DNA of 64,000 bases from Hysterangium stoloniferum (lineage: Eukaryota > Basidiomycota > Agaricomycetes > Hysterangiales > Hysterangiaceae), in the NCBI GenBank assembly GCA_015178975.1, contig WHVD01000005.1, positions 744,001 to 808,000 of the forward strand, given 5' to 3'. Under the pieces are notes generated by a model that made no database searches, was not told the origin of the DNA, and was given only the letters and a program-made list of their open reading frames with translations. This document shows, piece after piece, positions 12,808 to 24,709 of this stretch (within the stretch, counting starts at the first letter, position 1; the number at the start of each line of letters is the position of its first letter). The position numbers and the translations under genes are program-made.

Positions 12808-15035
12808 CTACTCATTGTCAGGGTAAAGCATGAGTTCTGGCCGGACCTTCTCATCAAATTCCTCGGGTGTGAGTAGCCCTAAGGAGACTGTGGCCTCCTT
12901 CAAGGTCGTACCCTCTTTGTGGGCCTTTTTGGCACATTTGGCGACACCTGCACATTCGGATCGTTCCAAGTCTTGCTTGCAGCAAAGAGATTTGTCACTT
13001 ACTGTCGTAGCCGAGATGGCTATTGAGAATCGTCGCCAACATTAGGGATTCGTTCAGCAACTGGCTAATACGTTTTTCGTTCGCTTGAATTCCAACCACG
13101 CAATTCTTTGTGAATGATCGTGCGCCTAGATAGAACAATAGTTTTCGGATAACACGTTTATATCTTCAACACATTACTTGCCGTCTGCCAAAAGTCGGAT
13201 AGATTGCAGGACGTTCTTGATAATAACTGGTTTGAAGACGTTGAGCTAAAAGAAAGGTTTTGTAAATATTCTCAGAGACAAAAATCGCGGAGCTCACTTC
13301 AAACTGGCCATTGGCACCTGCGAATGAGACAGCGACATTATTACCGATAACCTGTACAAAATGTTGCGTAAAAATAACGTTAAGGGTCAATAGCGTGAGT
13401 GCTTGCCTGGGCAGCTACCATGGTCAATGCCTCGCATTGTGTGGGGTTAACCTTTCCGGGCATAATGGAGCTTCCAGGCTCATTCTCTGGCAGATTGAGC
13501 TCCCCAAGACCACAGCGTGGACCCGAACCCAAGTAGCGGATGTCATTCGCGATCTTGTGGAGGGAGCAAGCGATGACATTTAATGCCCCATGCGCTTCCA
13601 CAAGAGCATCGTGTGCTGCCAAAGCTTCAAACTATTGATGGTCAGACATGTACAAGTTGACAGAAAACTTTGCACTTTGTTTGGAGCAGTCTGGAATGCA
13701 AAACCAGTAATCTTCGAAATTTCAGCAGCCACTTTAACATCGAACCCCTTCTTGGTGTTCAGTCCCTGTTTGATGAGACAGAGACAGCATATTAATCATA
13801 TATGCATCTTATGCGAGGCAAAGATTAAACATACGGTCCCCACAGCTGTACCGCCCTGTGCAAGGAGGCTTAAGCGAGGCAGTGTAGCTTCAATACGTGC
13901 AATTCCGTTAGTGACCTGCTGTACATAACCGGAAAACTCTTGTCCCAATGTGAGGGGAGTGGCATCCTGAAGCGGTACAATGGTGACTAACAGTGTCAGG
14001 AAGGAGCATACAGTTCCATACTTGTAAATGCGTTCTGCCTATTTTTATGATAGTCTCAAAGCTAGTAGCCTTTTCTTGTAGAACATCACGTAGCTCAACA
14101 AGAGCAGGTAGAAGAGATGCATTAATTTCAGTGACGGCGGCGACATGCATAGCAGTTGGGAAACTTGAGGTTAACAGTGTCAAATGATGGAAAATCTCTA
14201 CCATGGCAATACATACGTGTCATTGCTACTCTGGCTCATGTTTACATGATCATTGGGGTGGACAGGCTTCTTAGAACCAAGTTCGCCTCCTAAGATCTCG
14301 ATGGCTCGGTTGGAAATTACCTGATGGTATTTTCATGAGTAAAACCTTCCTCAGTATGATACAGTATAGAATACCTCGTTGACATTCATGTTACTCTGTG
14401 TTCCACTACCTGTTTGGAAAACAACGAGAGGGAAATGCTCCATTAGCCGTCCTGAGATGACCTAAAATCACAATAAGCAACAAATGATAACGGGTGATGG
14501 CATGAATTTGACATCATCTGCCGCATCCTGGATGGCCTTGCCAACTGTGGGATCCAACCCGTAGCCAATATTCACTGTTGCAGCCGCCTTCTTCAAAACA
14601 CCAAAAGCTTTGATAAGAGGGGGAGGAAGTCTCTCAGTAGGACCGCCAATATCAAAATTTTGCAAAGAGCTGTCGGAACAGTCAAACCTGAGAATGGCTG
14701 AAGCGGGATTCCGCTCACCGTTGAGTCTGTGCACCCCAATAGCGGTCCGCTGGAACATGCAATTCTCCAAACGTATCTTTCTCTGTTCTGAATTTCTTAA
14801 AAATTTATTAGAGCGTGTTGCTGACCGCGTATAGTATGCATAATAGCCGCTGCCTTGCTAACCTGGTCCGACATAGTAAGAGCAGTTGCGGAAAATGCAC
14901 GATTCCCACTACACAAAAGGGCTGGCTGTCTTAAACAGCACAGGGCCTAAGGAGGGTTGTAAGAACAGTTGTGAGAATGACGTTGAGGTCGGGGTCAAAT
15001 AAGACACTAATTACCTTCGGCCATAACTGGAACAT
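12808..15035 (-). CDS. FUM1: Class II fumarate hydratase with a mitochondrial presequence
   Basis: Fumarase interconverts fumarate and malate. The superfamily signature [15 protein letters not shown] is near 13450-13480, and the N-terminal family motif [20 protein letters not shown] is near 14720-14790. The end reads [15 protein letters not shown], with the stop at 12808-12810. Exon 1 (15035-15015, MFQLWPK) joins across an intron at 15014-14947 to [10 protein letters not shown] and then [13 protein letters not shown], an Arg/Ser/Ala-rich and acid-free presequence. An in-frame internal ATG (MSDQ, near 14875) precedes the mature enzyme and could give the cytosolic form. About ten short introns are present. 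The gene is divergent from PRP24. Confidence 0.92.
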
Positions 15036-15676
15036 TCTAGGTAATCACAAGCTGGTGGTGATGAAAGTAACTTTCAGCGCTCACGTGTTTGCACTGAAGC
15101 ACTTAGAGGCAGGCCCATTCGGTTACGAAATTGCGTGTGATTTTGACCGCGATGGGACGGTGGTCCGATCCTGGTTGTTCCCCGCCATGCATGATTTCCG
15201 AGCTGTCCCTACACTCGGGAATGGCCGCCTGCGCTGAAATCTTGCTTCAATATGGTGACTGTGACTTGTTTAAATGTAACCTTCGTGATTAAAAACAAAC
15301 GCTATACTATGTAGTAGCGACTCTCAAAATGTTGTTAAGAGATGACTAGAGAAACAAAGCGAACGGTATGGCCGCGGCTTGTTTTGTTGCCAAAAATTTG
15401 GTTAAACTCGGAAAGAATAATCTGTACTAATTGGACGGATGAACATATTTGGTCTTCATTATAATTGCGGGTTGATATGTGATGACCACGAAGCTCACTC
15501 GGAACGTCTTACCACCGTAGCATAGTTTCTCTGGGGGCCTTTCCACCCCCTAGCCGCAGTTAGCCATTGTTGCTTGAAGCGGGATACAAATATAACAAAA
15601 AAAAAAAAAAAAAAAAAAAAGATATGTGATGACCGTGACCAGTCAGTCACACGTGGATAGATAGACTCGAAGAACT
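15036..15676. promoter_or_regulatory. Divergent promoter region of fumarase and PRP24
   Basis: These 641 nt separate the two start codons. A CACGTG palindrome is at 15082-15087. The right part is occupied by the probable retroposed insert annotated separately (15474-15634), so the ancestral spacing was probably about 150 nt shorter. Confidence 0.45.
15474..15634 (+). mobile_element. Probable retroposed short sequence with poly-A tail and 14-nt target-site duplication
   Basis: The 14-nt word GATATGTGATGACC occurs at 15474-15487 and again at 15621-15634. The 133 nt between them end in 24 consecutive A (15597-15620) immediately before the second copy. This is the arrangement left by LINE-type reverse transcription of a polyadenylated or A-tailed RNA. 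The insert has a GC-rich hairpin (15531-15553, five G pairing with five C around an 8-nt loop) and an A-box-like word at 15518-15528 with one mismatch. No clear B box was found. The source RNA was not identified; a SINE or a retroposed small RNA are both possible. Confidence 0.6.
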
Positions 15677-18600
15677 ATGACCTCAAATGCTCTCGAATCT
15701 CTCTCAGCTCTGCTGACTTCCCTCTCTGAGGCTCCTTATGACCTTGGATTACATGCAAAACATATTCAGCTCGCGTCTTCGCCAGATTTGGAAGAGCAGT
15801 TCGACGATGCTACGCAATTGTTGCTTAATTTCTATGCTGCCACAGATCAAGTATGGCTTCCTTTTTTGCAAACAAAGATGCAGCGAATCAATATTCCCTA
15901 TGATTTTGACAATCAACAAGAATCTGAGCTTGATTTGAAGGATGTAAGCCTTGAAGTTCTACTAGACCTCCTGGATTCGTTCCGCAAAGCAGCCAATGAT
16001 TATTTGTGTGAGACTTTATCGTACACCCTCATAGGAGGCATTCTCTTAACCGATATTATCCAGCTATCTCTATTTTGAAAAGCGAAATACAGCTGTTGAC
16101 TCTTTTACACTCATCCGCGTCGTCAAACCCGGAACTCGAACCCTTACTGTCTGAAGACGCAGTTCGCTCGGCCATTTCTACAGCTGCTCTAGGAGGTTCT
16201 TGGCATATGACACAAGTGTGTCATTTTTTTATTAGGATTTCTCGTACACTTAACAATTTAATTGCCAGGGGCATGTTTTATGGGACTTACAGGTTGCGTG
16301 GGAACTTGCTCGTTTAGAGGAAAAAGCACCAGGTTCAGTTGAGCGGTATGTTTTTTTTCGTTGAATCGTCGGTTTCTATGCAGATTAATTCATTTCCATA
16401 CAGAGAGATTATGATGGCACATGTAGAGTCCCTACATCTGGACAGATTAAAACAGCCGCACTCACGTTCGGTGTTCTGTGGATTTTATATCTTATCTATG
16501 TTTCTAATAATATCATAACTAGACAACGAAGAAACATTGCAATCATACTCGTCTTTCGTCAGCAAGTATTATAACCCATCGGAGTATGAGACACGTCTCG
16601 TAGCTGCCTCGCAACTCCGCAATGGACCGGCTAAAGCATGGAGTTACAAGGAACGGTACGAAATGGGACTGGCATGTATTCTTATTATTCTTATGATTGT
16701 GTACGGACTTTACTGAGCGGTACTTTTTAGGGCTCGTTGCCCACTCGCGAGCAGTATGAGAGCTATATCTTCAGCGAGCGACGTGTCAAAGCTCCAAGTG
16801 TTATGCTGATCAGCGCTCTCCATGAGCGGGCTATTGAAGATTTTGCAAAAAGACGTTGGGAGGCACTTCTCAGAGACTCTGAAGCAGAAGTGAAAAAAGC
16901 ATTAGAAAATGACTTGAGGTTCTTTTGGAGCAGTTATATCAATTCAATGGCAGGTTCCTTTATGTACCACAAAAGCCATTGTATCTGATCTAAAGTACAG
17001 CGAGCACTGGAGCATCACGAGCGGGAGCTCTCCATTGCTCAGCGAGCGGTAAGAAGCGTGCCTGGCAGCGGAGAGATCTGGGCAAAATTTGTTAGAGCAT
17101 TAGTAAGTGTTGTAAACCTAAGTCAGTTACAAGCGACACGTACTAATTCTTGCCGATTAGGAGCGTGGAGAAAATGATATTGTAGACGACAATGGAGCTC
17201 CCGCTCCCGAACAAGAAAGCGTTACAGGTAGGTATATGCGTGTTTTGTTTGTTGTAATGTCTATACCCTGGGAACAGACATTTTTGCGAGGGCCATGTCC
17301 ACGTCTCTGTTACAAGCAAGTATGGAGCAGATGCTCCCGCTGTTCACTGCAGTGGCTGGATACCAGAAACGTCATCTGAAAGGTGCGTCGTTTTTGAACG
17401 CCTTTTCAATGTTGCCTCAGAGCGGCCAATGCTGTCAGATGCGGAAACCTTTGAAATTCTAGTTAATACTCTCGAAACCGGAATGACATTGATTAGAAAA
17501 GGTGTGCGATTTCTACTATATGATGGAATGGTATTAATCCCTACCGCTAGCATCGAAGGAGGGTGACCCTTATTTGACACTGGAAAATTTTCTGGCCGGT
17601 GTAGTGAGTATTCTACGAATTTTTTCATATAAATACCCTTCTTATGCAACCTCGAGTACATGTCCCTTGAAACTCCCTTGTCGGAACGAGCCATTGCCCT
17701 TTGGAAAAGCACCGCAAAGCACTACAAAACAAGTTACCTGGCATGGAGCAAGTATGCTGGACTCCTCATGTACGAGTTTGAGTTTTTCTTTCTACCTTCG
17801 GGTCTGACTGTTTAACTAATAATTAGCTCCGAGAATGAGTACACTACTGCCAGGGCTTTATTTGAAGACATTTCACCTAAGAAGATTGACTGGCCTGAAG
17901 CGATCTGGAAACAATGGATTGAATTTGAACAGCTTCACGGCACACTAGATGATATTGAAAGTTGCCTCGAGAAGGTGGAGAAATTGTCTACTAAAGCAGA
18001 GAAGCAGAGAGCAAAGGTGTGCGGGCATCCAATGTCGCTTGAAATGTGTTTGAATGTCCTTCTGCAGGAGGCTGCGGAGACTCGGCAAGCGTGGATTGAC
18101 GCAGCACAACTAGGTGAAGACCAACAGAAGGAGCAAACTATTACGCAACCGTCTGAGCAGATGGTAGTGGACTCTACCGGCGATCGCAAGAGAAAAGCCG
18201 AAGAATCCGATACAGCCACACAGGCTTCCAAGCGTGTTAAACTCGGTACGTCCTATTCAGTGTGCTTAACTATCAATTTTTAAAAAGAAATAGATGCAAC
18301 CACTCATCTCAAAAGGTAAGGATTGAGTTGATCATCAGATTGTCCGACTGATTGGATTATTCAGAGATCGTGAGAACTCTACAGTCTTTGTTGCGGGCCT
18401 TGTTCCTGGAATCACAGACGATGATTTGAGAACATTGTTTAAAGATGTGCGTCTTCGCTTTGGCTTACGGGGATAAATTACCAAATTTCCAGTCAGTGCG
18501 GTGCAATAAGGGAAATTAAAATTACGCCTTTGGACCGCTCAGTAGTGGCGACTGTGGAATTTATGGACCGAGTATGTTGTGATATCACCAGCAATATGAA

Positions 18601-19917
18601 ATCTGACAAATATGTAGGAAAGTATCCCACCCGCGTTGACGAAAGACAAGAAACGTTTGGAGGATGCGGAGATTATGGTACACCTTGCTTGGAAATCGAC
18701 CCTGTATGTCACGAATTTCCCAGAAGCAAGTGACGATGAAGCGGTCAGAAAGTTATTTGGCACTGTTAGTGTGTTTATCTCAAAAATGCATCCTTACCAG
18801 CTGATTATTTTCAAAGTATGGTGAAATATTTGATGTTCGCTGGCCCAGCAAGAAGTATAAAAGTACTCGCAGGTTCTGTTATGTCCAATATACCGATCCA
18901 GTTTGTTCCATGGGTTTCCGTACATTTCAGAGTCATTAATTATTTCACAGACATCGGCATCTGCAGCTTTATCGTTGAACAACTGCGAGATGGAACCGGG
19001 TCGTAAGCTAGCGGTCTACATATCAAATCCTGAACGGAAACAAGAGCGCAGTGATGCAGCTGCTAATCAACGTGAAATTTATGTGGCCGGCCTTGCCAGA
19101 TCGGTTACCGAAGCTGACATCAGGAACTTATTCGGAACTGTTAGTGTGTCAATGTATTGATGGGGAATCTCTATTCACTATATCTCCGCAGTTCGGTTTA
19201 ATCAGTGCCATCCGCTTACCGCAAGATGAGAAGGGAGTCCCGAAAGGATTTGGATTCATTGAGTTTAATGACATGGTGAGTGAACGTAAGTGGTCCATTC
19301 ACACAGATGTCCGATCGCCATTAGGAGTCTGCGAATGCGGCGTTATCTCTCAACAATTATGAGTTAAAGAGACGCAGGCTTGCTGTAACATTGGCCGATA
19401 CAAGAGCACAGCCCCGACAAACGTGGGTTATTGACTCGTAACTTTACATGCCTACTCACAAGAATCCGTCAGCGATACGCATGCTCGACGAAGTCGGACT
19501 CTCCGTGTGAAAAATCTGCCCGCTGGAACTCAAGAGGGCTTGTTACAACAAGCGCTGGAAAAGCACGCCAAAGTAGTAAGAATAGAAATATTCCATAGGA
19601 AAAACGAAGCTATCGTCGAAATGGATAGTGCTGCGGAAGCTGGCAGACTTCTACTGAAACCGGAACCTATAATCTTCGGTGATCAGGAACTGCAACTTAT
19701 CGAAGAAGATCTGCCGGCATCTTCTCGAGTATCAACAGTGGCATCCCCCATGTTTGTGCCTCGAGGCGCGGGGCGTCCACGTGCCGGACTGGGTTCAAAA
19801 AGGCAAACCACTGATCTCAACAAGAGCACTCATGTGACTGTGGCGACTTCTTCGGCTCCACCAGGCAATGGAAAAGGTCAAGACGATTTTAGACGCATGC
19901 TAAATCATGACACATAG
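15677..19917 (+). CDS. PRP24: U4/U6 snRNA annealing factor Prp24/SART3 with HAT repeats and RRMs
   Basis: The N-terminal two thirds are helical HAT-type repeats (for example RALEHHERELSIAQRAV and IWAKFVRALERGE, and later FEDISPKKIDWPEAIWKQW). Several RRMs follow: STVFVAGLVPGITDDDLR (about 18390), STLYVTNFPEASDDEAVR (about 18690), REIYVAGLARSVTEADIR (about 19070) with KGFGFIEF, and LRVKNLPAGTQEGLL (about 19500). The protein ends in DDFRRML, the conserved Lsm-interacting motif that contacts the U6 Lsm2-8 ring. HAT repeats plus RRMs plus this tail match SART3 and S. pombe Prp24 rather than the HAT-less budding-yeast form. It should recycle U6 by annealing it to U4 in the nucleus. Many introns are present. 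Confidence 0.9.
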
Positions 19918-20137
19918 TACATGGTACACAGCGCACAGCGTATACAAATTGAGTCGCAACCAGAACATTGCTTTTTGGGTCACCGGAACATTTATAAAGA
20001 GTACAACATGGGGCATAAAAAAAAGGGGGATATGGAGCTACAGAAGAAGCAGTGTAATATATCAGAAATCATTTACGATAAATCCTGAAGTGATTAAATA
20101 AGTTATCCGTCAGCGAATGTAGGGGAAGGAAGAAGTC

Positions 20138-21012
20138 TTACGGAGGTTCGAATGGACCACTGCCGCAATCAATCCAGCGGGAAAGGAAATCTTCCCAGTC
20201 GGACATTGTAGCCCAAGGAACTTTTGCAGGGGAGTCGACCTGTACTAAATTGAGTCTATCGTTCCAGATGAACATATGGAAGAAATACCTCAACAGGCAT
20301 GACTTGACTAATTCGACCACATTGCAATATGACGACTGCAGCTCCGATACCGCCGCTGCGACGAGAGCGATCCTCGCGCCGTTGTATGTCGGCACATACA
20401 ACGGGGTCGGAAGCAAGAATAGACAAAGGAACAAGATGGGTGGTTACGACTTCAAACCTGGAATAGATTTATTGAGATGATGTAAATAGAGATAGGAGGA
20501 TCGGAACTAACCTCCGGCTGGTATCGCTGCCACCTCTCCAAGTGAGTTCAATTAGAAGCGCAGACTTGCGGATGTTACTGGGAATTCGTTTCAGTTCAAG
20601 AGCCTGAAACCCGGCCCAGCCAAAGAGAGTAGAGTGTGCTGAAGTAAATCTGCGGAGGTGCTTGGAAATGTCGACAGGCTGAGAGGAATCTGAAGCAGAG
20701 CGTGCGGTGGAAGAATCCCGGTCATAGTGATTCCTAGCGCTTTTAATGGTGGACTGGGTGTGTTTGCACAAAGCTTCGTGGAATTTCCAGTGTGCTCGCT
20801 GGCAGTCACGAGACTAGAGTTACATCATCATTAAGTGGTGCCCAAAGAGGAAGATGGACATTACTTACGCAATACTGGGTGACCTTACAAGAACCGCATA
20901 TCTTGAGTTGAATCTGGGATGATTCTACGGTTCCGCAGTTGTCACAGACTCTGTAACCACGGGGACGAGAGTCGTAGCCAGAACTGTGACGAGAGGAGGT
21001 GTAGTAGGACAT
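20138..21012 (-). CDS. MYND zinc-finger protein of unknown function
   Basis: After a short Ser/Tyr/Arg-rich start the MYND finger reads CDNCGTV, then LKICGSCKVTQYC, which joins across an intron (about 20816-20870) to SRDCQRAHWKFHEALC. All zinc-ligand Cys and His positions are present. The rest has LFGWAGFQALELKRIPSN and, after another intron near 20460-20510, RSGIGAAVVILQC and QVMPVEVDSPAKVPW, ending WEDFLSRWIDCGSGPFEPP. The two-exon reading of the C-terminal part is chosen because a 50-nt intron keeps VEVDSPAK in frame. Such MYND proteins are numerous in agaricomycetes, and no specific function is known to me. An in-frame upstream Met exists at 21177 but looks like leader sequence. Confidence 0.75.
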
Positions 21013-22253
21013 TCTCGGGGGTAAAAAATGAAGAAGGGCTGCAGTGGGTTGCCAGAGAAGGTTGGCTTGAGGAGGAGACTGGGTTGGTGCATTTTGAAGA
21101 GGAAAGCATGAGATTTTATAGACGCAGGAGGATAGGTTATTCACAACAAGCCAGGAAAGGGAAGCAAGAAATAGCACAGCTGAAGATGGATGTCGTGGAG
21201 GCCAGAACAGCTAAGATCTCATGATGTGTAGATTGATACAAAAACGATGAATGAGGCGAACGGCAGCATATTTGTGCTCAAGGTTTGACTATTTTTTGTT
21301 TGAGATGTTGACAATAAAAAGGAAGTCGCTGGGTCGGATGCTGGAGTTACGAGACAACAAGAGTGGGATCGGGTAGAGATACAAGCGTCTAAATGGAATT
21401 GTGGTTGACCGTATTGGCACCAAAGTATAACAAGGTATTCAGGTATCCTGTATAAGTCTTTTTTAATTCCTTTCTTGTCACTTACGGTTACGGTTTGTTG
21501 TGTTTATCTCCTCTTGGCTCGTCAATTATTTTCAACCAATCTTAACGTTGACTGCCACGGGTAGCCCGTATTAAAGTATGCAATCCGGTGCACTGACAGC
21601 ACTCTATCTGATTCCTCATCACCAAGATCCGCGGCTTATTGTGCCTACATCCATCCTTGTTCATTCCTCGGCCATCCCCGTCTTTTCCATGGTCCCTGGA
21701 GCGACCGCTAATCCCGGAGGAATGAGACGACACCCTCCGTTATCATCCATTAACCAGTCAATTTTTCCTGCTTCTTCCGATTGTACTTGTCATGATCTCC
21801 TCTAGCATCACCTGCACACAGAGTTTGCTCTCATTTCCTATCGAACGCCCTCTTAATAGCTTATCCTCATCACGTACACCGCTTTCTCAGCCTTTGGCAA
21901 TCGTACTAAATCTGAAGATTCGAGTCATAGCAAGGGAGTGATATGTGGAGTATTTTGATCCTTCACAATCCCACACAAACAGAATGGGAAGTAGTCTTGT
22001 CTTTTTCATTTCACATCAGTCCTCGCCTCCATCCCCAAGTACTAGTACTGATCCATCATGTGCCACTCGTATATCAGCTTTGAATTCGCCACTGATATAG
22101 CACGTAGCACGTGAATTGTCTGTACAAGTACACCGAGAAATTCACAAACCGTTTGCCACTTTGAAAAGTACGTGATGGTGTGACGGTCTCGTGACTTGTG
22201 ATGTTTGGTTGGGGAGATTAATTATTGAAGAGCGCAACACCTCTTCGTACACA
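21013..22253. other. Large divergent intergenic region
   Basis: This 1.24 kb gap between the MYND gene and NudE is the longest gene-free stretch in the window. It contains a CACGTG palindrome (22108-22113) and several related ACGTG words near 22100-22180. Short open frames at 21542-21805 on both strands have no domain and no splice support. It is probably promoter and 5' UTR of both genes; a non-coding RNA cannot be excluded. Confidence 0.45.
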
Positions 22254-24438
22254 ATGACGGCTGTCCTCTCCCCAACAAGCGGTTTTGGACGTGACATGTC
22301 CCCCAACGATGACCCGTAAGTCCTGACATGGCTTATTTCTCCTGGCTAAGAGAGCTCGTAGGTACCACCAGGATTGGCGACAGAAATACATTGAACTCTC
22401 AGAGACTTTGGCTGAAACTCGTGCCGACCTGGAGGACTTTCAACAAAGCAGCAAAGAACTCGAAGAGGAAATGACACTCGAGATAGAACGCACCGAAAGA
22501 GCTCAGCACGAACTAAAGGGCAAGGTGGCTCGGTTAGAAACAGAGCGGGACGACTGGAAAGTAAACTGTGCCTTTTTCCGTGTCGTTTCAGGCAACTCAG
22601 TATTTGATTAGTCCAAATTTATGTCCCTTCAAACGACTTACAACACAGCTACGACCTCACTTCAACGGGAGCTTGACACATTACGGCAGGACCAACAGAA
22701 GTACAAGGTGCAAATGAGGGAGCTTGAGATCGGCAATGACGATCTAGAGAGGAATGAACGCGCTGTGATGTCCAGTTTGGCCGATATGGAGACGAAGTAT
22801 TCCCGTGTCCTTGAGGAGAAAATTCTTCTTGAGCAAGAGCTATTAGATAAAGCAAGTTTGGAGGAACAAACCCAACGGCTAAAGGATGAATTACGAGGTA
22901 AGTTCGGCCTTATAACTTATCCACATGGTCTTATTCGTCCTTTAGATGCCAATGAAGATATTTTAAATTTGAAGAGACTTCTTGAACAAGCACACTCAAA
23001 TCAATCAGTATCTTCTCGACCCTTATCCCCTAATCTTCCACCGAGCTCTTCATCTACATCGCTCGGTCTTTCTGAGGACGATGATCTGACGAAGGCACAA
23101 CCGCCCCCAGATCTTTTACTTTCTGAACTAGGACCAGAACCCTCCAAAGAGCTTGAAGCAATTGTCCCACCTTCTATCCCTGTTGGGTCTACTTCCGGGA
23201 GATCTACCCATGATCAACGTAAATCCCGCCTGGGGACTGGTCAATCTGCTCTGCTATCGCGTGCCGGGTTTCCATCCAACACCCTCTCAGCACAATCCCT
23301 TAACTCGCCTTCATCTCTTCCTCGTTCTTCAACCCTCCCAACCCTATCACCAGCCCGAACCACTCCTCACACTGCTCGTGGGCAGAACTTTATTCGCTCA
23401 ACGGCGCGCCCATTGGCGTCAGCGCTACCAGTTGGCCAGGGAGTTGGTACTAAGAATAAAGGCGTTCAGATGATCAGCGCTCTACGAAGTCGTGTTCAAA
23501 CGACACAGCAGCGGCTTATACCGGGTATACCCAGACTTCGGTTAGGAAGCACCGCTGGTCGTGCCAACGCTGCGCCATTGAGTTCTGTCCCACAAACAAC
23601 TCCAAGAACATCGTCTATTGATAGTCACAGAAGCAAAGAGAATTTACCATCAACAGGCGTGCGAAGAAAGCAATCGTTTGAAGACAGTGACGTTGATCAT
23701 AGAAGTTCAGGTGCACAGAGTCCAGGATGGGTGTTTATCCAGACACAGGATGACTCACCCTTTCCTGATAGTAAACAAGAATCAGGCAATAGTCAGCGGC
23801 GTGCCTCTAGTCCCACGTCTCCTACTGTAGATCATGCACCGATCCCCTCATCATTTAAACCGTTATCTAGTACAGTTCGTGCAGGGGCGATGTCAGGCAT
23901 ACCCCGTCGGCCACCATCACGCCTCTCTCTTGGATCCGAAGATTTACCTACAAGTCATGCTGGCAGACTGAGTAATGCAAGCTCTCTTACACTCTCCGAT
24001 CGACCTGCTACGCCAACATTCCTTCCCGTACCGACTTTCAACCACCAAGGTAACAACAGTAAACGCTCGACGGACGGGACTTCAGCAAGCCTCGGAGACT
24101 CCGTGTACGCCCCTCGACGTTCTTCATTAGGTACTGCAAAAAGATCTGCATCGCCTATCCCAAGTTTGCAGAACAACTCCAACTTACGTAGTATCCACGG
24201 AATAGCCCGTGAGCGTCCCACATCCGTTCCTGCCCCTCCTCGTACTTCGTTAGGCTCTTCACAGGCCGCATCGGGCCGAGCCAGCGCCCTCGGTCAAAGT
24301 AGAATTGGCAAGCCAGCTGTAGGGGGAAGGCGGAGCACAGGAGGGGAGTCAGATGATCCACCGCCGGTGCCAGGCAAGGATCGTAATAGACTCCGAGCAG
24401 GTAGCACGACCACTTCGAGTCGATCCTCCCGGTCATGA
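22254..24438 (+). CDS. NUDE: NudE family dynein regulator
   Basis: NudE proteins recruit and regulate cytoplasmic dynein together with Lis1, acting in nuclear migration and spindle function. The start (MTAVLSPTSGFGRDMSPNDD) leads after a short intron to a long N-terminal coiled coil (DWRQKYIELSETLAETRADL; ELKGKVARLETERDDWKSKF; LQRELDTLRQDQQKYK; LRDELR-like LKDELR), which is the family signature. The remainder (from about 22960) is a long Ser/Pro/Thr-rich, low-complexity tail with basic patches, expected to be disordered. Introns lie at about 22318-22361, 22561-22611 and 22898-22945. The gene is followed by SPC7 on the same strand. Confidence 0.82.
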
Positions 24439-24709
24439 AACAATCCATGCGCTGCATCTTTCTCAAAGTTTTGTTTGCTACTTATTGTCTTACGATATAT
24501 GTAATTGCTTAATGATACCACGTGACGCTCTTGTATGTTCAAATGTGCTTCTCAAATAGTTGACGTACACTCGAGGATTAATTTGTAGCTTACACATCGC
24601 ATCATCGAGTCACGTGAGTCACGTGCTTTCACGCGAATTGTTCTCATTGACCTCTCCCTTGAAGTTTATCGTTACCTCTCCTGCAGAGTAGAGCTCTTAT
24701 TTCAACTTG
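24439..24709 (+). promoter_or_regulatory. SPC7 promoter with three CACGTG sites and an MCB-like site
   Basis: CACGTG palindromes are at 24519-24524, 24611-24616 and 24620-24625; the last two share the context GTCACGTGAGTCACGTG. An ACGCG core at 24631-24635 resembles an MBF (MCB) G1/S element. CACGTG is the core of bHLH E-boxes such as those of Cbf1, which also acts at yeast centromeres. The regulatory meaning here is inferred. Confidence 0.45.

Noticed and set aside
14971-15237. 88-residue plus-strand frame over the fumarase start
   Set aside because: It overlaps exon 1 and the promoter of fumarase, has no domain and no neighbouring exons.
15488-15596. tRNA gene or known snRNA as the identity of the retroposed insert
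   Set aside because: There is an A-box-like word but no GGTTCGANTCC B box, no cloverleaf ends, and no match to U1-U6 or U3 signatures that I know. It is left unidentified.
21013-21177. Upstream start for the MYND gene at 21177
   Set aside because: The extra 55 residues are hydrophobic and Pro-rich without a clear signal function. MSYYTSSRHSSGYD at 21012 is closer to the finger and gives the usual layout.
21542-21805. Small genes on either strand in the MYND-NudE gap
   Set aside because: The two frames overlap, are under 80 residues, show no domain and no splice extension.
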